DNA of 6,622 bases from Thermoplasmata archaeon (lineage in GTDB: Archaea > Thermoplasmatota > Thermoplasmata > JAGHBH01): positions 1 through 6,622 of the forward strand of contig DAOVJP010000076.1 of assembly GCA_030673205.1 (NCBI GenBank). The letters run 5' to 3'. Position numbers and translations under genes: made by a program. Each line of letters begins with the position of its first letter. The first letter of the stretch is position 1. The notes below the pieces were generated by a model. The model saw only the letters and a program-made list of their open reading frames with translations, was not told where the DNA came from and made no database searches. Positions 1 through 4,494 of the stretch are shown here, piece by piece.

Positions 1-8
1 AGGAGGTG
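1..8 (+). promoter_or_regulatory. Ribosome binding site of rnfE
   Basis: AGGAGGTG matches the 3' end of archaeal 16S rRNA. Two ATG codons follow, at 11 and 14. The second has the more usual spacing (5 bases from the end of the motif, against 2 for the first), so the true start may be 14. The upstream gene is outside the window. Confidence 0.7.
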
Positions 9-10
9 GT

Positions 11-628
11 ATGATGGGTGACACGCTTTCGAACTTCAAGAACGGCCTCATACATTCCAACCCTGTGCTCGTGCTGCTTCTTGGACTGTGCCCCACCCTG
101 GCGGTGAGCACCTCCATAGACAACGCCCTCGGGATGACGGCGGCGGTGATGTTCGTATTGATAAGCGCAAATATCATCGTTTCCATGATACGGGACTATA
201 CGCCTGACAGGGTGAGGATACCCGTGTTCATCGTCATAATAGCGACCCTTGTGACCGTGGTCGATCTGGTGATGCAGGGCTTCATGCCTGATCTGAGCAA
301 ATCCCTTGGCATATTCATCCCGCTCATCGTGGTGAACTGCATCATATTGGGAAGGGCGGAAGCGTTCGCCTCCAAGAACACGCTCAAGGACTCTCTGGCA
401 GACGCCTTTGGAATGGGAATAGGCTTCGGGATCGCCATCACCATCATATCCGTCTTCAGACAGCTCCTGGGAACAGGCACATTGTCCGCCTTCGGCAGGA
501 ACATCGTCCAAGCACCGGGACTGGTGGACAGCCCGATGGCCATATTCATCCTACCCATGGGGGCGTTCCTGGTAGTGGGTGTTCTCATTGCCGCCCTCAG
601 GTACACGGGGGTGATAGAGCATGGCTGA
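11..628 (+). CDS. rnfE: Rnf electron transport complex subunit RnfE
   Basis: Integral membrane subunit of the Rnf complex, which couples electron transfer from reduced ferredoxin to ion (Na+ or H+) pumping. The 205-residue protein is of normal family length and is mostly hydrophobic, with about six membrane segments. It shows the family signatures GLCPTLAVSTS near residues 25-35 and a second motif, PLIVVNCIILGRAEAF, near 104-119. Cys27 and Cys110 are the two ligands that, in the Rnf/Nqr family, pair with two cysteines of RnfA to hold an iron-sulfur centre inside the membrane. The start is ATG 11 or ATG 14 (see the ribosome binding site); the choice changes one residue. The gene overlaps rnfA by 8 bases, which implies translational coupling. 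The E-A-B order matches the common rnfCDGEAB arrangement. RnfE is told from the paralogous RnfA by LCPTLAVST and the GRAEAF motif. NqrD is the homologue in the Nqr complex, but the RnfB next door makes this Rnf. Confidence 0.95.
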   Translation: MMGDTLSNFKNGLIHSNPVLVLLLGLCPTLAVSTSIDNALGMTAAVMFVLISANIIVSMIRDYTPDRVRIPVFIVIIATLVTVVDLVMQGFMPDLSKSLGIFIPLIVVNCIILGRAEAFASKNTLKDSLADAFGMGIGFGIAITIISVFRQLLGTGTLSAFGRNIVQAPGLVDSPMAIFILPMGAFLVVGVLIAALRYTGVIEHG

Positions 629-1202
629 TCAGAACCTTATAACCATATTCATCAGCATGGCGCTGATAAACAACTTCGTGCTGGCCAAGTTCCTGGGCCT
701 CTGCCCGTTCTTCGGCGTGTCCAAAAAACTGTCCAGCGCGTTAAGCATGGGGTTGGCCGTCCTGATAGTGATGGTCGCAGCATCCACGGCGACCTGGCTC
801 CTCTTCTATAAGCTCCTCGTTCCCTTCGGCGTGGAATACATGGCCACCGTGGTGTTCATACTGGTCATAGCATCGCTGGTGCAGATCATAGAACTGGCCA
901 TAAGGAGGACGAACGTGTCTTTGTACAACGCCCTCGGGATATATCTTCCATTGATAACCACCAACTGTGCCGTTCTGGGCGTGACCTTCATCAGTGTGGA
1001 CAGCGGCTACGGCTTCGCGGAGACAGTGGTGAGCGCCCTCGGCGCTGGCGTCGGTTTCACCCTGGTGCTGGCCATCATGTCCGGCATACGGGAGCGTTTG
1101 GAATTGGCGGACACTCCCAGATCGTTCGAAGGCATACCCGTGGCGTTCCTGGTGGCCATGCTCCTGGGGATGAGTTTCATAGCTTTCGGGGGGATGGTAT
1201 AG
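621..1202 (+). CDS. rnfA: Rnf electron transport complex subunit RnfA
   Basis: Second of the two related six-helix membrane subunits of Rnf; with RnfE it forms the pseudo-symmetric core through which electrons cross the membrane. The protein is 193 residues, typical for the family. Diagnostic stretches are INNFVLAKFLGLCPFFGVS (residues 16-34) and LYNALGIYLPLITTNCAVLG (101-120). Cys28 and Cys116 are the expected ligands of the intramembrane iron-sulfur centre shared with RnfE. A good Shine-Dalgarno sequence, GGGGGTGAT at 606-614, lies inside the end of rnfE and places the start at ATG 621. The stop codon at 1200-1202 directly abuts the rnfB start, so E, A and B are almost certainly one transcript. 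I see no missing key residue. Confidence 0.96.
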   Translation: MADQNLITIFISMALINNFVLAKFLGLCPFFGVSKKLSSALSMGLAVLIVMVAASTATWLLFYKLLVPFGVEYMATVVFILVIASLVQIIELAIRRTNVSLYNALGIYLPLITTNCAVLGVTFISVDSGYGFAETVVSALGAGVGFTLVLAIMSGIRERLELADTPRSFEGIPVAFLVAMLLGMSFIAFGGMV

Positions 1203-2036
1203 ATGGATGCCGAAACGATTGTGATAATAGCGTCCCTCACCTTTGTTGGATTGGGATGCGGCATAGCCATATTCTTGGCCAACCGCTTCCTCCCGGAAGA
1301 GGATGCGGGATTGCAGAGGACTGAGGAGATATCCCAATACCTTCCTGGGATGAACTGCGGGGCGTGTGGACAACCCGGGTGCTTCGCATATGCTGGGGAG
1401 GTGGCCAAGGATATAGACACCCTGCATAACTCTCCCTGCATGACCCTCATGAATGACGAGGAGGCCGTGAAGGCACTGGGAACCGCCCTTGGCGTAGACC
1501 TCTCCGGAGGTGCGAAGAAGGTGGCGCTGATACACTGCGCAGGAAGCTCCGAGACATTGTTCGATTATACCGGTATCGACACCTGCAAGGCCGCCGCCCA
1601 ACTCTCCGCAGGCTACAAGAAATGCCCCTATGGATGCCTGGGCTTCGGGGACTGTGCAACTGTATGCCCGGAAGGAGCCATCACCATCATAGAAGAGAAA
1701 CGGATAGCTGTGGTGGACCCGAAGAAGTGCATAGGGTGCGGCCTCTGCGTAAAGGAGTGTCCCATGAACCTAATAGACATCGTGCCAGTGGACATGCCCC
1801 AGTATCTCGCCTGCAATTATATGTCGAAGAAGAGCATCCCCGGAAGGGAGAGGTGCGACCTGGGCTGCATCCACTGTCGGTTGTGCGTGAAGGCGGCGGA
1901 ACACGGCGAGGTGATGTGGGATGATACGAAGGACTTGCCGTTCTTCGATCCAATCGATCTCAGACCCGCCCCCGCCTCCATAGAGAAATGCCCGAAGAAG
2001 GTCATATTCAAACGGGAGAGCCCACGGTGGAAATGA
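1203..2036 (+). CDS. rnfB: Rnf electron transport complex Fe-S subunit RnfB
   Basis: Iron-sulfur subunit of Rnf, thought to receive electrons from soluble ferredoxin and pass them to the membrane core. The order in the 277-residue protein is: N-terminal membrane helix (about 5-25); the conserved four-cysteine domain with CGACGQPGC (Cys52, 55, 60, 79); Cys112 and Cys128; a ferredoxin module with Cys141, 145, 151, 155 (CPYGC...CATVCP) and Cys176, 179, 182, 186 (CIGCGLCVKECP); then a second, C-terminal module of the kind seen in longer RnfB proteins, with Cys204, 218, 222, 225, 228 and 263. In that last module the fourth ligand of the first motif is Ala232, and the second motif has Leu253, Ala256 and Ser259 where cysteines would be expected, keeping only Cys263-Pro. 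The start ATG 1203 follows the rnfA stop with no gap; the G-rich GGGGGGATGG at 1187-1196 probably serves as ribosome binding site. The gene is intact and probably ends the operon. Confidence 0.95.
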   Translation: MDAETIVIIASLTFVGLGCGIAIFLANRFLPEEDAGLQRTEEISQYLPGMNCGACGQPGCFAYAGEVAKDIDTLHNSPCMTLMNDEEAVKALGTALGVDLSGGAKKVALIHCAGSSETLFDYTGIDTCKAAAQLSAGYKKCPYGCLGFGDCATVCPEGAITIIEEKRIAVVDPKKCIGCGLCVKECPMNLIDIVPVDMPQYLACNYMSKKSIPGRERCDLGCIHCRLCVKAAEHGEVMWDDTKDLPFFDPIDLRPAPASIEKCPKKVIFKRESPRWK

Positions 2037-2059
2037 GGTGAAGGAGGCAAATTTCTACT

Positions 2060-2079
2060 GGTGGAAAGATTTTTCCATC
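2060..2079 (+). terminator. Possible terminator hairpin after rnfB
   Basis: GGTGGAAA (2060-2067) pairs with TTTCCATC (2072-2079) around a GATT loop: eight pairs, one of them G-T. The second arm includes a run of five T (2070-2074), and archaeal termination often needs only a T-run. It lies 24 bases after the rnfB stop and before a new promoter, which fits the end of the Rnf operon. The T-run is short, so this is a weak call. Confidence 0.35.
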
Positions 2080-2126
2080 TAGATACAAGTCTATGGTCTG
2101 CACAACACAATGGAAATCCCGCCCAC

Positions 2127-2139
2127 AAAAGTAAAAATA
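2127..2139 (+). promoter_or_regulatory. Possible archaeal promoter of the HTH_10 regulator gene
   Basis: AAAAGTAAAAATA is the only AT-rich stretch just before the regulator gene; AAAAATA (2133-2139) would be the TATA-like box, with purine-rich sequence upstream in the BRE position. The usual archaeal spacing puts transcription start near 2160-2165. The leader would then be about 10 bases or less, consistent with the lack of a clear Shine-Dalgarno sequence before ATG 2171. Confidence 0.35.
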
Positions 2140-2154
2140 CCATTGGCCCATTGG
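2140..2154 (+). repeat. Direct repeat CCATTGG x2 between promoter and regulator start
   Basis: CCATTGG occurs at 2140-2146 and again at 2148-2154, one base apart. Each unit is itself nearly symmetric (CCA-T-TGG). The pair lies between the proposed TATA-like box and the start codon, where a bound protein would block transcription. An autoregulatory site is possible but unproven; seven-base repeats can arise by chance. Confidence 0.3.
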
Positions 2155-2170
2155 AGCACCACCGATATCG

Positions 2171-2797
2171 ATGATGGAAGTAGTTCTTAATATCAAGATA
2201 CCAAACAATTGGATCGATGACTTGAAACAGAGATTCCCTGCTCCCCTCAAGTTCGTGAAGTGCATGCCCCATGGTAGATCCGGGGGAAGAAGCCTGGTGG
2301 AGATCGGCGTCGAGGATGGGATGCTGGAAGAGATCTTAGAGGCGATCAGGGATCATCCCTCGGTTTGCAAGGCAAAGTTCTCTCCCCTGCGAGATGGTAT
2401 TGTTCTGGGCAATGTTACTCTGCAGGAATGTGTGGCTTGCCAGGCTCTTACCGGGTCAGAATGTTTCTTGATGTCTGCTAAAACAGATGACGAGGGGGGT
2501 TTGGAATGGAGATTGATCACCGGCGGGGAGGGCTCGCTTATCGAGTTGAAGGAGAAGCTGGAGGAGAACGGGTGTGCAGTGGAGTTGAAGAGCAAGACCC
2601 GACTTAGCAAGAAGGCCATGCTCACCGGCAGGCAGGAAGAGATCATGCGTGCCGCGTTCAAAAGAGGGTATTATGACCAGCCCAAGCAGATAACGATCAA
2701 GGAGCTGGCAAAGACATTCGATATATCAAGTTCCACCCTGGCAGAGATCCTGCAGAAGGGAGAAAAGAAGATCATACAACAGCGTTTCAGAGAATAG
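2171..2797 (+). CDS. HTH_10 (bacterio-opsin-activator type) transcriptional regulator
   Basis: Predicted DNA-binding regulator of 208 residues. The C-terminal part (about 150-204) has the hallmark HTH_10 layout: LTGRQEEIMRAAFKRGYYD, then ITIKELAKTFDISSSTLAEIL, where the ELAKTFDISSSTL stretch is the recognition helix-turn-helix. The N-terminal 140 residues would be the sensing part; I recognise no named domain there. It holds six cysteines (31, 66, 87, 90, 98, 135), with Cys87, Cys90 and Cys98 close together (a CVAC motif and a nearby Cys). This suggests, but does not prove, metal, thiol or sulfur sensing. ATG codons at 2171 and 2174 are both possible starts; neither has a clear ribosome binding site, consistent with a very short leader. 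It sits alone between the Rnf operon and the sulfur-transfer operon, 131 bases before the latter and on the same strand, so it is a candidate local regulator. Its target and ligand are inferred from position only. Confidence 0.85.
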   Translation: MMEVVLNIKIPNNWIDDLKQRFPAPLKFVKCMPHGRSGGRSLVEIGVEDGMLEEILEAIRDHPSVCKAKFSPLRDGIVLGNVTLQECVACQALTGSECFLMSAKTDDEGGLEWRLITGGEGSLIELKEKLEENGCAVELKSKTRLSKKAMLTGRQEEIMRAAFKRGYYDQPKQITIKELAKTFDISSSTLAEILQKGEKKIIQQRFRE

Positions 2798-2813
2798 TTC
2801 ATACTTCAAGCAT

Positions 2814-2831
2814 TCTGTATTATGTTACAGA
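2814..2831. promoter_or_regulatory. Inverted repeat TCTGTA-N6-TACAGA
   Basis: Perfect six-base arms (2814-2819 and 2826-2831) around TTATGT, starting 16 bases after the regulator stop. The 18-base symmetric site fits a dimer-bound operator upstream of the mrp promoter. Alternatively it is a weak hairpin that, with the T-run at 2843-2847, ends the regulator transcript. The sequence cannot separate the two readings. Confidence 0.4.
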
Positions 2832-2853
2832 GAGAAGAAACATTTTTCAAAGC

Positions 2854-2869
2854 ACCGGATATGTCCGGT
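2854..2869. promoter_or_regulatory. Perfect dyad ACCGGA-TATG-TCCGGT, candidate operator of the mrp operon
   Basis: The six-base arms (2854-2859, 2864-2869) are exact inverted complements around TATG. The right arm shares its last T with the TATA box that follows, so the dyad covers the BRE position where TFB binds. A protein bound here would compete with TFB/TBP, the classic position of an archaeal repressor. The neighbouring HTH_10 protein is the obvious but unproven binder. Confidence 0.5.
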
Positions 2870-2875
2870 ATAAAT
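2869..2875 (+). promoter_or_regulatory. TATA box of the mrp-dsrE-tusA-yeeE operon
   Basis: TATAAAT is a good archaeal TATA box. Typical spacing predicts transcription start near 2896-2900, giving a leader of about 30 bases before ATG 2929. A second AT-rich run, TAATATA at 2880-2886, is an alternative box; a run of six G follows at 2887-2892. Confidence 0.55.
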
Positions 2876-2928
2876 CTGATAATATAGGGGGGTATTGCCG
2901 CCCACACCAACATAGAGGATGCCTCAAC

Positions 2929-3795
2929 ATGTCGGAAAAAACCTCATCGTGTAACACTGCAGAAGGAACGCACACCGCTCCGGATAACAGCGATGTAGCG
3001 AATAGGATGGAGAAGATAGACCACAAGATCGTGGTGATGAGCGGAAAAGGGGGCGTGGGAAAGAGCACTGTGGCAGCCAATCTTGCCATCGCACTCTCCA
3101 TGGACGGGGCGAAAGTAGGGCTCTTGGATGTGGATATTCACGGACCGAACATCCCTAAGATGCTGGGCATAGAGGGCGAGCGGCTTGTTGTAGAGGATGA
3201 TGGTATCGTTCCCATTACCGTTCCTCCTGGTGTCAAGGTGATGTCCATGGCCTTTCTCTTGGCTGACGAGGACACCCCCGTGATATGGCGAGGACCGATG
3301 AAGATGGGTGTCATACGCCAATTCCTGGGAGAGGTGAACTGGGGCGAGCTGGACTATCTGATAATAGATCTGCCGCCGGGCACGGGGGACGAGCCGATGA
3401 GCATCGCCCAACTGATCTCGGAAGGCGCCGGGGCCGTGATAGTCACCACACCCCAGGACGTGGCCTTGTTGGATTCGAGGAAATCCGTGAGCTTTGCTAG
3501 GGCCATCAACTTGCAGGTTATAGGCGTTGTAGAGAACATGAGCGGTTTCACCTGTCCACATTGCGGTAGCCAGATCAACCTTTTCAAGTTTGGAGGAGGG
3601 GAGAAAGCAGCGAAGGAGCTGGATATCCCTTTCCTGGGAAGAATACCCATGGACCCGAGCATAGTTGAGATGGGAGATTCCGGCACGGCATTCATCATGA
3701 AAGACCCGGATTCAGATCCAGCGAAGGCCTTCTATGACATAGTCAAAAATATCGAGGACTTCACCAACTCTAGTAGCGAAAGAAGAAGGAGGTAA
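2929..3795 (+). CDS. Mrp/ApbC/NBP35-family P-loop ATPase, Fe-S cluster carrier
   Basis: Cytosolic ATPase of the Mrp/ApbC family, which holds a [4Fe-4S] cluster between two subunits and hands it to apo-proteins. The 288-residue protein has the deviant Walker A GKGGVGKST at 39-47, the switch motif DVDIHGPN at 67-74, the DLPPGTGDEP motif at 147-156, and the cluster-binding Cys199-x-x-Cys202 (CPHC) near the C-terminus. The first 28 residues are variable and contain one cysteine (Cys8); the full N-terminal ferredoxin-like motif of NBP35 is absent, so this is the short Mrp type. ATG 2929 was chosen because a weak GAGG (2915-2918) precedes it; ATG 3007 (residue 27) is the only other reasonable start and would begin just before the conserved domain. 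It is the first gene after the promoter at 2869. The next gene's ribosome binding site overlaps its stop, so it is cotranscribed with sulfur-transfer genes, which fits Fe-S assembly or delivery. Confidence 0.93.
   Translation: MSEKTSSCNTAEGTHTAPDNSDVANRMEKIDHKIVVMSGKGGVGKSTVAANLAIALSMDGAKVGLLDVDIHGPNIPKMLGIEGERLVVEDDGIVPITVPPGVKVMSMAFLLADEDTPVIWRGPMKMGVIRQFLGEVNWGELDYLIIDLPPGTGDEPMSIAQLISEGAGAVIVTTPQDVALLDSRKSVSFARAINLQVIGVVENMSGFTCPHCGSQINLFKFGGGEKAAKELDIPFLGRIPMDPSIVEMGDSGTAFIMKDPDSDPAKAFYDIVKNIEDFTNSSSERRRR
3786..3793 (+). promoter_or_regulatory. Ribosome binding site of the DsrE-like gene
   Basis: AAGGAGGT lies within the last codons of mrp and shares its T with the mrp stop codon. Spacing to ATG 3801 is 7 bases, which fixes that start and indicates coupled expression. 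Confidence 0.75.
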
Positions 3796-3800
3796 AAAAT

Positions 3801-4154
3801 ATGGGAAAAATGGCAATAACAATAAACGGATCGGAACCAAAGAACCTATACCCGGCATTTACACTGGCATCCAGTGCGCTGGCTTCAGGGGATGATGTCA
3901 TAATGTTCTTCACCCCATCCGGTGCGCCAGCTTTGAAGAAAGGATATTTTGAGGGTATAAAGGCCAAGGGACTGCCGGACATGGCCGATCTTGTCGAGGG
4001 CTTTGATGACCTGGACGGCAGGATCCTCATGTGTGAGCTGGCCTTTGAAGCAAAGGACATGAAGGAAGAGGACCTTAGAGAAGGTGTGGAGATCGTCGGA
4101 GCGACCACATTCATAGTGGAAGCAGAGGGCGCCCAGCTTACTTTCTCGTTCTGA
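3801..4154 (+). CDS. DsrE/DsrF-like sulfurtransferase
   Basis: Small soluble protein of 117 residues with the DsrE/DsrF-like fold pattern: an N-terminal strand (MAITINGSEPKNLYPAF), an alternating helix and strand with DDVIMFFTPSGAPAL (31-45), and a conserved segment around Cys78 (RILMCEL) followed by KEEDLREGVEIVGATTFI, the usual end of the DsrE2/DsrE3-type proteins. Cys78, the only cysteine, is in the position where this family carries persulfide sulfur. Members of the family receive sulfur from TusA or pass it on as persulfide; some relatives are annotated as peroxiredoxin-like. The gene lies 5 bases after mrp and 40 before tusA, the usual DsrE-TusA pairing. I cannot tell the exact subfamily (DsrE, DsrE2 or DsrE3) by eye. 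No membrane segment is obvious, which argues against classic membrane-bound DsrE2. Confidence 0.85.
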   Translation: MGKMAITINGSEPKNLYPAFTLASSALASGDDVIMFFTPSGAPALKKGYFEGIKAKGLPDMADLVEGFDDLDGRILMCELAFEAKDMKEEDLREGVEIVGATTFIVEAEGAQLTFSF

Positions 4155-4182
4155 GAGAGATGGACAGTATAGGATAGAGATA

Positions 4183-4188
4183 GAGGTG
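4183..4188 (+). promoter_or_regulatory. Ribosome binding site deciding the tusA start
   Basis: GAGGTG ends 6 bases before ATG 4195. A GTG at 4186 in the same frame would add three residues, but it lies inside this motif and so is not the start. Confidence 0.7.
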
Positions 4189-4194
4189 CATAAT

Positions 4195-4425
4195 ATGGTA
4201 AACACAGATGAGACATTGGATTGCAAGGGGCTTTCGTGCCCCATGCCAATAATAAAGCTTGCTAAGACGATGAAGAAGATGCCCTCCGGCAAGGTGCTGG
4301 AGATGTTGGGAACGGACCCAGGTTCCAAAGAGGACGTGCCCAAGTGGTGCAAGAAGACCGGAAACGAGTTCATAGAGGCCGTTGAGGAAAGCGGCGTCTA
4401 CAAATTCTATATCCGGAAGAAATGA
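4195..4425 (+). CDS. tusA: TusA-family sulfur carrier protein
   Basis: Small cytosolic sulfur carrier, 76 residues, the usual size. It has the diagnostic N-terminal motif LDCKGLSCPMPIIK with the active Cys15 in CPMP, which carries a persulfide. Cys10 just before it and Cys52 (WC) are additional. The C-terminal half (KVLEMLGTDPGSKEDVPKW, then KTGNEFIEAVEESGVYKFYIRK) matches the TusA/SirA two-layer fold. TusA takes sulfur from rhodaneses or cysteine desulfurases and passes it to DsrE-type proteins, molybdenum-cofactor or thiouridine enzymes. Here it lies between a DsrE-like gene and a YeeE transporter gene, a pairing seen in thiosulfate-uptake clusters; related YedF-YedE pairs are linked to selenium, so a selenium role cannot be excluded. 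The start is ATG 4195, fixed by its ribosome binding site. Confidence 0.92.
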   Translation: MVNTDETLDCKGLSCPMPIIKLAKTMKKMPSGKVLEMLGTDPGSKEDVPKWCKKTGNEFIEAVEESGVYKFYIRKK

Positions 4426-4481
4426 AAGGACGACACATACGATCGACGAGAAGCCGATGAAAGAATCGTTCAGGTTAACAC

Positions 4482-4490
4482 AGGAGTGAT
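4482..4490 (+). promoter_or_regulatory. Ribosome binding site deciding the yeeE start
   Basis: AGGAGTGAT ends 4 bases before ATG 4495. The in-frame GTG at 4486 lies inside this motif and is therefore not the start. Confidence 0.65.
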
Positions 4491-4494
4491 AAAA

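Noticed and set aside
741..1601. 286-codon open frame on the - strand opposite rnfA and rnfB
   Set aside because: It lies antisense to two strongly recognised genes, crosses their boundary, is rich in His/Gln/Gly/Tyr with no recognisable motif, and has no promoter or ribosome binding site of its own.
1622..1924. 100-codon + strand frame inside rnfB
   Set aside because: A frame-shifted copy of the cysteine-rich rnfB coding sequence; rnfB itself is intact with all family motifs in the main frame.
2061..2174. GTG-started 37-codon frame between rnfB and the regulator gene, continuous in frame with rnfB after its stop
   Set aside because: The purine-rich AAGGAGG at 2041-2047 is 13 bases away, too far for normal use; the peptide has no recognisable feature and the start overlaps the hairpin. 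Stop-codon readthrough of rnfB has no supporting signal.
2887..2903. G6 run and following GCCGCCC before mrp as a possible hairpin or riboswitch
   Set aside because: Only about three stable pairs form, and the predicted leader of about 30 bases is too short for a known riboswitch class.
2919..2954. Eleven-codon frame starting at ATG 2919 and overlapping the mrp start
   Set aside because: No ribosome binding site at proper distance, and the mrp frame explains the region.
4457..4489. Ten-codon frame (MKESFRLTQE) whose stop lies inside the yeeE ribosome binding site, as a leader peptide would
   Set aside because: No good ribosome binding site, no repeated regulatory codons and no alternative hairpins that I could find; a ten-codon frame is expected by chance.
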